A DNA stretch of 64,000 nucleotides from JBAXTZ01 sp041666525 (GTDB lineage Bacteria > Bacillota > Negativicutes > JBAXTZ01), in the NCBI GenBank assembly GCA_041666525.1, contig JBAYGT010000009.1:38491-102490 (forward strand), in the 5' to 3' direction. Shown in pieces: positions 43,429 through 52,205 of this stretch. Each line of letters begins with the position of its first letter. Within the stretch, counting starts at the first letter, position 1. A program made the position numbers and the translations under genes. A model generated the notes under the pieces. That model was not told the DNA's origin. It saw nothing but the letters and a program-made list of their open reading frames with translations, and ran no database searches.

Positions 43429-44868
43429 CTATATTTTAGCTTCTTCCCAAAGTTTGTCAAGTGCTTCCAATGATAATTTTTGCCATTTTTCGCCTTTTTT
43501 GCTTATTTTTTGCTCAATATATTCAAATCTATGACTAAATTTGCAATTTGCTGCATTCAAGGCGGTTTCAGCCTCCAATTTCAAAAATCTGCCAAGGTTA
43601 ACAACCGTGAACAAAACATCACCAAATTCGTTTTCGATTTCGGTGCTGTCTCGATTTTTTATCGCCAACTGTAACTCTTCGAGTTCCTCAAAAACTTTTG
43701 CCCATATCGGCGTAATACTCTGCCAATCAAATCCGACTTTTGCCGCTTTTTCCTGGAGCTTTTGTGCAAACATCAACGCTGGTAATCCAACCGGCACCCC
43801 CGCTAATACGCTACGCACCACGCCTTTCTCTTGCGCTTTAATTTTTTCCCAGTTAATTAACACGTCTGCTGCATCACGTACGGTAGTTTCACCAAAAACA
43901 TGGGGGTGCCTACGAATCATCTTCCCACATACGCCATCAATTACATCTTGAACAGTGAATTCTCCATTTTCCTCGGCAATCCGCGCGTGAAAAACAATCT
44001 GAAGAAGCAAGTCCCCCAGCTCATCACAAAGTTTTTCCGGCGCACGTTCCTCTATTGCTTCAAGCACCTCATATACTTCCTCAACTATGTAGCGACGCAG
44101 CGTTTGATGTGTTTGTTCGTTATCCCAAACACAACCGTCTTTTGAACGCAACCGCGCCATAATATCAGTTAGCTGTTGTACGTCGAACGATTTATCTGTA
44201 AATTCCGTATGAGGCACAAATATACTGGTCAAATGGTTGGCAGTAAATTTGCGATCTAGTTCAAAAATCGGTACGAATTCGATAATTTCGTCTGATAATC
44301 CCAAATTTGCCATAAAAACAACTTGATATTCATCCCCAAACAACTCCGCTAAAGATAACTTTGTTTCAGACAAAGTAAGTGCATCATATACCTGCGTTAT
44401 TATCAAAGGCGTATTAATAGTTGCTGGCAACTGCGAAATTGCATTGGCATCAATAATTGTAACACCATTTTCAAGCGGATCTATCTGCAATCGGGCGTAT
44501 AATTCATCCAAAAAACTTACTGCCGAGAATATTTTAAAATCGATTTTCTCCGATTTCGCAAATTCTCTAAGTTTTATTACTGTTCGTTCAGCAACCATTG
44601 GACTACCCGGAACTGCATAAACAACGCTTTTATTCAGTGATTCAAAACCGACATGTTCAGTTATTGCAGAATAAACGCTGTCAAAATCAGCGAACTGTTC
44701 ATAGAATTTGTCGCAAGTTGAAAATTCAATCCCCAGTTCAACTAATTTATCTACTGCCGGATGCTGGCACGTACGCAAAATTAACTTTTCACAATTCATC
44801 ATCAAATCAATGGTTTCAATTGTCAATAATCCGGCACTTCCCGGTCCTAATCCTACAATATTTAACAA
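43429..44868 (-). CDS. mazG: YabN-type fusion: tetrapyrrole methylase plus MazG pyrophosphohydrolase
   Basis: The N-terminal domain (about 1-220) is a SAM-methylase-like fold starting LNIVGLGPGSAGLLT; the C-terminal part carries a tandem MazG domain with RLRSKDGCVWDNEQTHQTLRR, EEVYEVLEAIEE and CDELGDLLLQIVFHARI, the acidic NTP-PPase site. It hydrolyses non-canonical NTPs; the methylase role is unknown. The TTG at 44868 follows GGGAGG by five bases, so I prefer it over the TTG at 44892, which overlaps truA. About 479 residues. Confidence 0.93.
   Translation of the reverse strand: MLNIVGLGPGSAGLLTIETIDLMMNCEKLILRTCQHPAVDKLVELGIEFSTCDKFYEQFADFDSVYSAITEHVGFESLNKSVVYAVPGSPMVAERTVIKLREFAKSEKIDFKIFSAVSFLDELYARLQIDPLENGVTIIDANAISQLPATINTPLIITQVYDALTLSETKLSLAELFGDEYQVVFMANLGLSDEIIEFVPIFELDRKFTANHLTSIFVPHTEFTDKSFDVQQLTDIMARLRSKDGCVWDNEQTHQTLRRYIVEEVYEVLEAIEERAPEKLCDELGDLLLQIVFHARIAEENGEFTVQDVIDGVCGKMIRRHPHVFGETTVRDAADVLINWEKIKAQEKGVVRSVLAGVPVGLPALMFAQKLQEKAAKVGFDWQSITPIWAKVFEELEELQLAIKNRDSTEIENEFGDVLFTVVNLGRFLKLEAETALNAANCKFSHRFEYIEQKISKKGEKWQKLSLEALDKLWEEAKI
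43433..43460 (-). promoter_or_regulatory. Promoter of hup within the mazG 3' end
   Basis: Minus-strand TTGACA (43455-43460), a perfect -35, and TAAAAT (43433-43438) are 16 bases apart. It lies in the last codons of mazG and the start site would be about 60 bases before the hup ATG. Confidence 0.55.
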
Positions 44869-44881
44869 TATTCCTCCCAGT

Positions 44882-45616
44882 TTAGTATTCAACTTTTAAC
44901 AAACATAATCCATGCGCCGGAGCAGTTGGGCTGGCTAGTTCACGATTTTTACTTTCGATAATTTTTGCAATATCATCAACTGCGCGTCGACAACTGCCGA
45001 TGTCCACACAAGTCCCAACAATAATTCGCACCATATTATAGAGAAAACCGCTGCCGCAGATGGTGAATACCAATTCATCATTAAGCACTTGCCAATCAGC
45101 ACAAAATATTATTCTCTTAGTAGTTTTGACTGAACGCTTTATTGAGCTAAACGCCTGAAAATCGTGTTCACCAATAAACTGTGTTGCGGCACTATTCATT
45201 GCTATTATATCCAATGCTTTATTCAGTTGCCAACAATGATTTCTGCGAAACGGGTCAAATATATCTGCGATTCTGATACGATATCGATAAGTTTTCTTTT
45301 TAGCATGCTTACGCGCATGGAATTCGGCAGATTCTTCCGCTGCTTCAACTACTACTAAATCTTTTGGCAAAACCGTTGCCGCCGCGATTACGATTCGCTC
45401 CACTGGAATAATACCGCTTGTTCTAAAGTTTACAACCTGGCCTAACGCATGCACCCCCGCGTCTGTTCTTGAGGCCGCGTTAAGACGAATCTGTTCTCCG
45501 AATATTTTTCGCAAGCCACGCGTTAACACATCTTGAACCGCAAGAGCATTTATTTGACTTTGAAAACCGGAATAATTAGTCCCATCATAGGCAATCGTTA
45601 GTTTTATGTTGCGCAA
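44882..45616 (-). CDS. truA: tRNA pseudouridine(38-40) synthase
   Basis: TruA modifies U38-U40 in the tRNA anticodon stem. RNIKLTIAYDGTNYSGFQ and AASRTDAGVHALGQVVNF with the catalytic aspartate are diagnostic, and LYNMVRIIVGTCVDIG closes the fold. An ATG exists at 45646 but has no ribosome-binding site; the TTG at 45616 follows AGAGGAAG and gives the usual N-terminus, so I prefer it. It follows the ecfT gene with a terminator and promoter between them. Confidence 0.94.
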   Translation of the reverse strand: MRNIKLTIAYDGTNYSGFQSQINALAVQDVLTRGLRKIFGEQIRLNAASRTDAGVHALGQVVNFRTSGIIPVERIVIAAATVLPKDLVVVEAAEESAEFHARKHAKKKTYRYRIRIADIFDPFRRNHCWQLNKALDIIAMNSAATQFIGEHDFQAFSSIKRSVKTTKRIIFCADWQVLNDELVFTICGSGFLYNMVRIIVGTCVDIGSCRRAVDDIAKIIESKNRELASPTAPAHGLCLLKVEY

Positions 45617-45679
45617 AATTGCTTCCTCTATCTCCGAAATTTTCATTCAGCCAAATTCAGTTGGTCGACCATCAAGCTG

Positions 45680-45709
45680 ATTATACAAAAAAAAAGCACT
45701 TGCGTACAA
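45680..45709 (-). promoter_or_regulatory. Possible promoter of truA overlapping the ecfT terminator
   Basis: TATAAT (minus strand, 45680-45685) follows the T-tract of the ecfT terminator by one base. TTGTAC (45704-45709), in the stem-loop, lies 18 bases upstream. Promoter and terminator would share the same bases. Confidence 0.4.
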
Positions 45710-45714
45710 GTGCT
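45687..45714 (-). terminator. Intrinsic terminator of ecfT
   Basis: Perfect 8-bp stem AGCACTTG/CAAGTGCT (45695-45702, 45707-45714) with a four-base loop, then nine Ts on the minus strand. The ecfT stop touches its upstream arm. Confidence 0.85.
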
Positions 45715-46519
45715 AAAGTTTAAAATAATAACGCATACCAATCGTTACCAGCAAATAACCAAAACCAAAAAGTACCGTAACCCCATCTTCGGGACGAAAG
45801 GACAATACTTTCATCCTTGTACGCCCTTCGCCACCGCGATAACATCGTGCTTCCATCGCCATTGCTAATTCGTCGGCTCTGCGAAACGCACTGACAAACA
45901 ACGGCACAATTAGCGGCACAATTCCCCTGGCCCGATTCAGCAGATTGCCTTCTGTAAATTCAGCTCCGCGCGATTGCTGGGCTTTCATAATTCGATCCAT
46001 TTCTTCGATAAGCGTTGGAATGAAGCGCAATGCGATTGTCATCATCATCGCTATTTCGTGTGCGGGCACCCCGATTTTTTTAAACGGGTTAAGTAATCGT
46101 TCGATAGCATCGGTTAAATCCAACGGCGAAGTAGTGAGCGTCAGCAGTGAAGACATTACAATCAGCAGCACTAACCGCAGTGACATCATTGCTCCTGTCT
46201 CTAAACCCGTTTGCGTAACCGTTAACTTGCCGAATTTCATCAGTACTAATCCATCACCGGAAAACGCTTGAAAAACGATAGTCAGTAAAACAATCAACCA
46301 CAATGGCTTCACTGATTTCGCAACCATGCGTAACGGAACCTGTGAAAGAATAGCCGCCAGCACAAATACAAATGCTGCCAACACATAAGTAGCTGCTGAA
46401 TTTGCCACGAACAGCGCGGCGATGAAGACAACACAAAAAACAATTTTACTGCGTGGATCCAAACGGTGAACAACGCTTTGTCCGGGGAAAAATTGCCCTA
46501 TAGTTATATCGTTTAGCAC
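45713..46519 (-). CDS. ecfT: ECF transporter transmembrane subunit EcfT
   Basis: The membrane subunit that couples the two EcfA ATPases to vitamin-binding S components. 268 residues with about five to six hydrophobic segments. The two coupling-helix motifs show as QQSRGAEF and MEARCYRGGEG, the A/SRG type. It overlaps ecfA2 by seven bases. No S component is encoded here, so this is a shared (group II) module using S proteins from elsewhere. Confidence 0.93.
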   Translation of the reverse strand: MLNDITIGQFFPGQSVVHRLDPRSKIVFCVVFIAALFVANSAATYVLAAFVFVLAAILSQVPLRMVAKSVKPLWLIVLLTIVFQAFSGDGLVLMKFGKLTVTQTGLETGAMMSLRLVLLIVMSSLLTLTTSPLDLTDAIERLLNPFKKIGVPAHEIAMMMTIALRFIPTLIEEMDRIMKAQQSRGAEFTEGNLLNRARGIVPLIVPLFVSAFRRADELAMAMEARCYRGGEGRTRMKVLSFRPEDGVTVLFGFGYLLVTIGMRYYFKL

Positions 46520-47373
46520 ATTTCCCTCCGGTACGCCGCTAATAATAATTTTGCGCAGTCAATCCGAGTTCGGGCATTCCCCTCAACCTGCAGGCCCTGC
46601 TCACGTGCTCTGCTCAATAATTGATAGGTTTCAGGTGGCGCCATATTTACGGTTCGTAGCACGCTCTCATTGGCAAAAACCCGCTCAGCAACATCGTTTA
46701 ATAATATCTCGCCTTTGCTCATAACGATCACCCGTTCCGCATATTGCACAATCTCATTCATATTGTGCGAAATCATAACCACAGCACAACCAGTTGACTG
46801 CCGTAAACGGGAAATTTTCTCAAGAATTGCCCGGCGTCCGCGCGGATCCAAGCCGGCAGTCGGTTCATCAAGCACCAGATACTCCGGTTTCAGCGCCAGA
46901 ATCCCAGCCATGGCAACACGCCGCATTTGTCCGCCGGATAACGCAAACGGTGAACGGTTGGCATATTTAACGTAATTCAAATCTACAAAATCCATCGCCT
47001 CGCGTACCCGTCGAACCACACCAGCATCATCAACACCATAATTCTTCGGACCATACGCAATATCCTTTTCAACAGTTTCTTCAAACAATTGCTGCTCCGG
47101 ATATTGAAAAACTATTCCGACTTTTCGCCGGGCGGATTTTGCTGCTTTTGATTTTTCAGCAATGTTAATATTATCCACTTCCACGGAACCACTATCCGCT
47201 TTTAATAAACCGTTCAAATGCTGAATCAGAGTCGATTTTCCTGATCCAGTATGGCCAATAATTCCGATAAATTCGCCCTCATTGATTGTCAAAGATACAT
47301 TGCGTAACGCTTTTCGCTCAAACGGCGTCTTTTTCATATAGGTAAATTCGATATTTTTTACTACTAACGACAT
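46513..47373 (-). CDS. ecfA2: ECF transporter ATPase EcfA2
   Basis: The ATPase partner of EcfA1. GIIGHTGSGKSTLIQHLNGL is Walker A, FALSGGQMRRVAMAGILAL the signature and YLVLDEPTAGLDPRG Walker B. 286 residues. It follows ecfA1 with an overlap of ten bases. EcfA proteins always occur in this order with EcfT after rplQ in Firmicutes. Confidence 0.95.
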   Translation of the reverse strand: MSLVVKNIEFTYMKKTPFERKALRNVSLTINEGEFIGIIGHTGSGKSTLIQHLNGLLKADSGSVEVDNINIAEKSKAAKSARRKVGIVFQYPEQQLFEETVEKDIAYGPKNYGVDDAGVVRRVREAMDFVDLNYVKYANRSPFALSGGQMRRVAMAGILALKPEYLVLDEPTAGLDPRGRRAILEKISRLRQSTGCAVVMISHNMNEIVQYAERVIVMSKGEILLNDVAERVFANESVLRTVNMAPPETYQLLSRAREQGLQVEGNARTRIDCAKLLLAAYRREMC

Positions 47374-48200
47374 ATAAACTCCAGCAATTCATTATCTCTA
47401 ACAATACCTGATGGTATTTCAATCATATTTTCACGAAAAAAGTCGGCTACCTGTGCCGCCAGCGGCACTTCGAGACCAGCGTCTAGCAATTTTTCCGTCT
47501 CAGCAAATACGCAATCTGGTGTACCATCAAGAATTATTTCGCCTTCCTTCATAACAACCACACGGTCAGCCAGTAGCGCTTCTTCCATGAAATGCGTAAT
47601 TAAAACAATAGTCTTATTGTTATTTTTATTAAGTTTTAACAGCGTTTTCATTACGTCGTAACGGCCACCGGGATCTAACATGGCGGTGGGTTCATCAAGC
47701 ACCAGGCATTGCGCATCAATTGCCAAAGCGCCGGCAATGGCTACCCGTTGTTTTTGACCACCGGATAATAAGTGCGGAGCATGCTTACGGTACTCTTCCA
47801 TGCCCACAGCCGCCAGTGCCTCAAACACCCGTAGTTTTATCTCATTTGACTCAATACCAAGATTTTCCGGCCCGAAAGCAACATCTTCCTCCACAATCGC
47901 AGCAACTATCTGATTGTCGGGATTTTGAAAAACCATACCACAAGTACCGCGCACTTCCCACACCCGTTTATGATCAGAAGTATCCCAACCGTTTACATAA
48001 CATTTTCCAGTTGTCGGCAACAGTAGCGCATTGAAATGTTTAGCTAAAGTCGATTTTCCCGATCCGTTTCCACCAAGTAATGCAACGAACTCGCCTTTAT
48101 TAATTTTCAAATTTATATTATTCAACGCCACTACATCCCCGACAGAATCCTGTCGCCCGGGATAAATATGCGTAAGATTTTCACAATTAATAATTATCAT
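47364..48200 (-). CDS. ecfA1: ECF transporter ATPase EcfA1
   Basis: From ATG 48200 (GGAG four bases before it) the product starts MIIINCENLTHIYPG; an upstream in-frame codon at 48269 gives a non-homologous tail and is rejected. LLGGNGSGKSTLAKHFNALL is Walker A, MVFQNPDNQIVAAIVEEDVAF the Q-loop typical of EcfA, LLSGGQKQRVAIAGAL the signature, CLVLDEPTAMLDPGG Walker B. It begins right after the rplQ terminator-like hairpin. Confidence 0.95.
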   Translation of the reverse strand: MIIINCENLTHIYPGRQDSVGDVVALNNINLKINKGEFVALLGGNGSGKSTLAKHFNALLLPTTGKCYVNGWDTSDHKRVWEVRGTCGMVFQNPDNQIVAAIVEEDVAFGPENLGIESNEIKLRVFEALAAVGMEEYRKHAPHLLSGGQKQRVAIAGALAIDAQCLVLDEPTAMLDPGGRYDVMKTLLKLNKNNNKTIVLITHFMEEALLADRVVVMKEGEIILDGTPDCVFAETEKLLDAGLEVPLAAQVADFFRENMIEIPSGIVRDNELLEFICR

Positions 48201-48210
48201 TATGCTCCAA

Positions 48211-48256
48211 AACAAAATTGGGGAGGCCGCAGAAAATAATTTCCTGCTCGCCCCCC
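48211..48256 (-). terminator. Terminator-like hairpin after rplQ
   Basis: A compound stem (GGGGAG/CCCCCC, with inner GCAGGAAA/TTTTCTGC) spans 48220-48256 and is followed on the minus strand by AATTTTGTTTTGG. The interrupted T-run suggests partial termination, so part of the alpha-operon transcript may read on into ecfA1-ecfA2-ecfT. Confidence 0.5.
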
Positions 48257-48271
48257 GCAAGATCAACACAT

Positions 48272-48610
48272 TTACACTAATTCTAAAATCGCCATTTGTG
48301 TCGCATCGCCACGGCGCACTCCCAGCTTATAAATTCTGGTATAGCCACCGTTTCTGTCAGCGTATTTTGGCGCGATTTCATCAAATAGTTTTGATACTAC
48401 CGTCTCGTCAGTAATGAACGCCAACGCTTGTCGACGCGCGTGTAAATCGCCTCGCTTACCAAGTGTGATCATGTGCGCTATCGTCTTTGTTACTTCTTTA
48501 GCTTTCGACTCAGTTGTTTCAATACGACCATAACGCAAAAACGAGGTAGTTACGCTACGCAGTAAGGCGCGACGCGCGCTACTGTTTCTGCCTAGTTTAC
48601 TATATGCCAC
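48272..48610 (-). CDS. rplQ: 50S ribosomal protein L17
   Basis: L17 of the large subunit, 112 residues, starting MAYSKLGRNSSARRALLRSVTTSFL and ending TQMAILELV. It is the last gene of the alpha operon after rpoA, the standard position, and is 12 bases from rpoA. Confidence 0.97.
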   Translation of the reverse strand: MAYSKLGRNSSARRALLRSVTTSFLRYGRIETTESKAKEVTKTIAHMITLGKRGDLHARRQALAFITDETVVSKLFDEIAPKYADRNGGYTRIYKLGVRRGDATQMAILELV

Positions 48611-48622
48611 TTTAAGCTCCTC

Positions 48623-49576
48623 CTACTCTTCCGATTTCGCTTTCAAAGGAATGCCCATATGTTGACATTTCGCTTTGATTTCGTCAATTGTTTTCTTGCC
48701 GGCGTTCTTAATGTTATGCAAATCCTGTTCACTCAGAGTGCCTAACTGATGCATATGCGTTATGCCGATACGAGTCAGACAATTCTTTGCACGAACTGAA
48801 AATTCCACGTCATCAATCGGAACGTGCGGATTTTCACCGTTCCGCAAAGCGCTTCCATCCAACTCAAAAGGTGGTTGCTTTATTTCAATGCCAGCGAGTG
48901 AAGTCACTTGTTGCATATATTCAACCAGAATTTCAGCTGAACGACCGACTGCATTTCGTGGTGAAATACTGCCATCGGTCCAAACGTCCATTGTCAGCTT
49001 GTCAAAATTTGTGATATTGCCGACACGAGTATCCGTCACATCACATTTTACGCGCAACACCGGCGTATAAATTGAGTCTATCGGGATCTCTCCGATTGGC
49101 TGATCGACTTGCTTGTTGCGATCTGCAGAAACATAACCAGTACCACGATTGACACTCATCGTCATGTTAAGTTGCGCGCCTTTTTCCAAGGTAGCAATAT
49201 ATAAATCTTGATTAAGTACTGCAATACCTTCAGGGCAAATTATATCTGCACCGGTTATCGTACCCGCAGTATTTTTTTCAATTTTTATTTCATATGTCTC
49301 ATCGTCCTCAGCTTTTAGGCGTAACAACTTGACATTGAGAATCATATCGGTTACGTCTTCACGCACCCCGGGTATTGTAGAAAATTCATGCAGCACACCA
49401 TCAATTTTGATTGCGTTAACTGCCGATCCCGGAAGTCCGGAAAGCAGAATTCTGCGCAAACTGTTGCCCAAAGTTATTCCATATCCGCGCGGCAACGGTT
49501 CCCAAACGAATTGACCATATGTATTTGTCTCGTTGACACTGCTAACTTCAATTTTTGTTCGCTTAGCTTCGCTCAT
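48623..49576 (-). CDS. rpoA: RNA polymerase alpha subunit
   Basis: The alpha subunit nucleates RNA polymerase assembly. The N-terminal domain starts GQFVWEPLPRGYGITLGNSLRRILL-type with LPGSAVNAIKIDGVLHEFS; the C-terminal domain carries LTRIGITHMHQLGTLSEQDL, which contacts UP elements. About 317 residues. The ATG at 49576 follows a TTG; GGAGGG stands upstream. Gene order S11-S13-S4-rpoA-L17 is conserved. Confidence 0.97.
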   Translation of the reverse strand: MSEAKRTKIEVSSVNETNTYGQFVWEPLPRGYGITLGNSLRRILLSGLPGSAVNAIKIDGVLHEFSTIPGVREDVTDMILNVKLLRLKAEDDETYEIKIEKNTAGTITGADIICPEGIAVLNQDLYIATLEKGAQLNMTMSVNRGTGYVSADRNKQVDQPIGEIPIDSIYTPVLRVKCDVTDTRVGNITNFDKLTMDVWTDGSISPRNAVGRSAEILVEYMQQVTSLAGIEIKQPPFELDGSALRNGENPHVPIDDVEFSVRAKNCLTRIGITHMHQLGTLSEQDLHNIKNAGKKTIDEIKAKCQHMGIPLKAKSEE

Positions 49577-49631
49577 CAAATTATACCCTCCAAAATTTTA
49601 TCCAGCTGTAAAACACTTGTGGTTTTTGCTA

Positions 49632-50270
49632 TTATCTGGAGTAGAGCTCTACTATTAACTGTTCTTGAACAGGTAGGCTAATCTCTTCACGACTTGGAAA
49701 ACGCGTAACTTTTGCGCTCATATTCGGTGCATCGATTTCCAGCCACTGAACTTGATTGTTGCGTTTAGACATAGCTTCACCCATTGTCTTTGTCAAAGCA
49801 GAATCTTTCTTGTTTTCACAAACCGAGACTACTTCATCAATTTTCACAATAAAAGAAGGAATGTTTACGCGACGACCGTTCACGCGGAAAAATCCGTGAC
49901 GAACCATTTGACGCGCTTGATTTCTGCTATCGGCCATTCCCATTCTAAATACAACATTGTCCAAGCGTCGCTCCAATAATGCCAACAAGTTTTCACCGGT
50001 TATGCCTTTCATGCGATCAGCTTTTTCAAAAATACGGCGGAATTGAGTCTCTAATATGCCATATACGCGACGAACTTTCTGTTTTTCGCGCAATTGAATT
50101 CCATATTCGGAAGTCTTAGTACGCCGTTTTTTACTTTGTCCATGTTGACCGGGAGCATATGAACGGCGAGTGAACGCACACTTATCAGTATAACAACGAT
50201 CGCCTTTTAAGAACAATTTGCTTCCTTCGCGACGGCAAAGACGGCACGATGATTCTAAATATCTAGCCAT
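49632..50270 (-). CDS. rpsD: 30S ribosomal protein S4 (zinc-binding form)
   Basis: S4 initiates assembly of the 30S subunit and in many bacteria represses its operon. 212 residues, with a Cys-type zinc site at C9, C12, C26 and C31 (the C+ form) and the S4 RNA-binding domain, LERRLDNVVFRMGMADS near the middle. It lies between rpsK and rpoA. Confidence 0.96.
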   Translation of the reverse strand: MARYLESSCRLCRREGSKLFLKGDRCYTDKCAFTRRSYAPGQHGQSKKRRTKTSEYGIQLREKQKVRRVYGILETQFRRIFEKADRMKGITGENLLALLERRLDNVVFRMGMADSRNQARQMVRHGFFRVNGRRVNIPSFIVKIDEVVSVCENKKDSALTKTMGEAMSKRNNQVQWLEIDAPNMSAKVTRFPSREEISLPVQEQLIVELYSR

Positions 50271-50279
50271 AATACCCTC

Positions 50280-50672
50280 CTATACTCTTCTGCGTTTCGG
50301 CGGACGACAGCCGTTATGCGGAATTGGCGTTACATCCTTAATCGAAACGACATCCAAGCCGGCTACCTGCAACGAGCGGATAGCCGCTTCGCGTCCCGGG
50401 CCGGGTCCTTTAACAAATACGTCGACAGTTTTTAGGCCATGCTCCATCGCCGCTTTGCACGCGCCTTCTGCAGCCATTCCTGCTGCAAACGGCGTGCTCT
50501 TGCGTGAACCTTTAAATCCTAAGATTCCTGAGCTCGACCACGCAATACAATTACCGGTTTTATCAGTAATCGTTACAATTGTATTGTTGAAAGTCGAATG
50601 AATATGCACATCGCCGTGCTCAATATTTTTACGTTCTTTTCTTTTGGTTCTCACTACTTTCTTAGCAGCCAA
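50280..50672 (-). CDS. rpsK: 30S ribosomal protein S11
   Basis: S11 lies on the platform of the small subunit near the E site. 130 residues with HIHSTFNNTIVTITD, GFKGSRKSTPFAAG and the C-terminal DVTPIPHNGCRPPKRRRV, all conserved. It follows rpsM by 17 bases. Confidence 0.97.
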   Translation of the reverse strand: MAAKKVVRTKRKERKNIEHGDVHIHSTFNNTIVTITDKTGNCIAWSSSGILGFKGSRKSTPFAAGMAAEGACKAAMEHGLKTVDVFVKGPGPGREAAIRSLQVAGLDVVSIKDVTPIPHNGCRPPKRRRV

Positions 50673-50689
50673 AATTCATTCCTCCTATC

Positions 50690-51061
50690 CTACTTCTTGC
50701 GCTTAGCGCCAACTGTGCGGCGCGGACCTTTGCGCGAACGCGCATTGGTCTTCGTACGCTGTCCACGAACAGGCAGTCCCATACGATGACGGCGACCACG
50801 ATATGAACCAATCTCTATCAATCGCTTGATATTCAATTGTTCTTCTCGACGAAGATCACCCTCAACTTTTAGATTACTGTCAATAAATTCACGAATCTTT
50901 GCTACTTCTTCATCAGACAAATCTTTCACACGAGTGTCAAAATTTATCCCTGTAGCAGTTAATATTTCCCTTGAAACTGTCAAGCCCACTCCATAAATAT
51001 AGGGTAGCGAATACTCAACTCTTTTGTCTCTTGGTAAGTCAACACCGGCTATACGCGCCAT
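50690..51061 (-). CDS. rpsM: 30S ribosomal protein S13
   Basis: S13 contacts the large subunit and the P-site tRNA. 123 residues: ARIAGVDLPRDKRVEYSLPY at the start and SYRGRRHRMGLPVRGQRTK toward the end. It follows rpmJ by 15 bases. Confidence 0.97.
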   Translation of the reverse strand: MARIAGVDLPRDKRVEYSLPYIYGVGLTVSREILTATGINFDTRVKDLSDEEVAKIREFIDSNLKVEGDLRREEQLNIKRLIEIGSYRGRRHRMGLPVRGQRTKTNARSRKGPRRTVGAKRKK

Positions 51062-51076
51062 ACGTGCCTACACCTC

Positions 51077-51190
51077 CTATCCTTGTTTCTGCTTGTGTTT
51101 CGGATTTTCGCAAATGATCATTACAATGCCTTTGCGCTTAATTATTTTACATTTTTCACAGATTGGTTTTACCGACGGTCTAACCTTCAT
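51077..51190 (-). CDS. rpmJ: 50S ribosomal protein L36 (zinc-binding form)
   Basis: A 37-residue protein too short for most ORF filters: MKVRPSVKPICEKCKIIKRK and then GIVMIICENPKHKQKQG. C11, C14, C27 and H32 form the zinc site of the C+ form. It sits between infA and rpsM, the canonical place. The ATG is at 51188-51190. Confidence 0.95.
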   Translation of the reverse strand: MKVRPSVKPICEKCKIIKRKGIVMIICENPKHKQKQG

Positions 51191-51204
51191 CTCGAATATC
51201 CTCC

Positions 51205-51423
51205 TTATTTAAACCGATAAGTAATACGGCCGCGTGATAAATCATAAGGCGTAAGTTCCAGCAACACTTTGTCGCCCGGTAAAATCCTTATAAAATTCAT
51301 TCGGATTTTACCCGAAACGTGCGCCAACACCGTATGCCCGTTGTCCAATTTTACATGGAACATTGCATTCGGAAGCGATTCTGTGACAATCCCTTCTACT
51401 TCGATAACGTCTTGTTTCGCCAT
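51205..51423 (-). CDS. infA: Translation initiation factor IF-1
   Basis: An S1/OB-fold protein of 72 residues that blocks the ribosomal A site during initiation. KQDVIEVEGIVTESLPNAMF and ISGKIRMNFIRILPGD-type stretches match, as does ending DLSRGRITYRFK. It lies between map and rpmJ. Confidence 0.97.
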   Translation of the reverse strand: MAKQDVIEVEGIVTESLPNAMFHVKLDNGHTVLAHVSGKIRMNFIRILPGDKVLLELTPYDLSRGRITYRFK

Positions 51424-51458
51424 AAAACGAAAATGTCCTCCTTGTCGCGATTCACGCG

Positions 51459-52205
51459 CTAAAGAATTGTGAGAATTTCCGGTGCACCCTCAGTAATTAA
51501 AATTGTGTGTTCAAAATGCGCTGAAGGTTTTTCATCACAAGTGACCACTGTCCAATTATCGAGTAGTACATCCACATCTTTTGATCCCATATTAATCATC
51601 GGCTCGATTGCCAAAATCATTCCCGGTTTTAGTTTGGGACCTTTACCGGGCTTGCCAAAATTTGGAACCGGCGGATCCTCATGCAGCTCTCGGCCAATGC
51701 CATGTCCGCACAACTCCTCGACTACGCCGTATCCGTAATTTTCGCAGTATGATTGCACCGCATAGGAAATATCTCCTAAGCGTTTTCCTGGCAATGCCTT
51801 GGCAATCGCGCGGTGAAGCGATTGTTCAGTAATTGTCAGTAATTGTGCAAGTTCTGAAGAAATCGTACCGACCGGATAAGTGGCAGCCGCGTCACTATGA
51901 TATCCGTCCAGGCAGACACCGATATCAATACTGATGATATCGCCGTCTAACAATTTACGATTTCCCGGAATACCATGAACAACCTGTTCATTAATTGATG
52001 CGCAAATACTCGCTGGAAAGCCATTATAGCCTAAAAAAGAGGGTTGCGCAGAATTTGCCTGGATAAATCTGCGAACAATTTCATCTAGCTCGCGGGTTGT
52101 TACTCCAGGTTTGATGTGTTGCTTCAAAATCAAAAAAGTTTCCGCTAATAATTTCCCTGCATTTCGCATCAACGAAATTTCTTTTTCGCTTTTTATCATT
52201 ATCAT
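51459..52205 (-). CDS. map: Methionine aminopeptidase, type I
   Basis: It removes the N-terminal methionine from new proteins. 248 residues with the metal ligands in IDIGVCLDGYHSDAAATYP, CGHGIGRELHEDPPVP, MILAIEPMINMGS and the C-terminal EHTILITE. It overlaps adk by four bases (ATGA), the normal adk-map pair. Confidence 0.96.
   Translation of the reverse strand: MIMIKSEKEISLMRNAGKLLAETFLILKQHIKPGVTTRELDEIVRRFIQANSAQPSFLGYNGFPASICASINEQVVHGIPGNRKLLDGDIISIDIGVCLDGYHSDAAATYPVGTISSELAQLLTITEQSLHRAIAKALPGKRLGDISYAVQSYCENYGYGVVEELCGHGIGRELHEDPPVPNFGKPGKGPKLKPGMILAIEPMINMGSKDVDVLLDNWTVVTCDEKPSAHFEHTILITEGAPEILTIL

Noticed and set aside
48202..48269. Upstream start of ecfA1 at 48269
   Set aside because: The extra 23 residues are unlike EcfA proteins and would run into the hairpin after rplQ; the ATG at 48200 has a clear GGAG.
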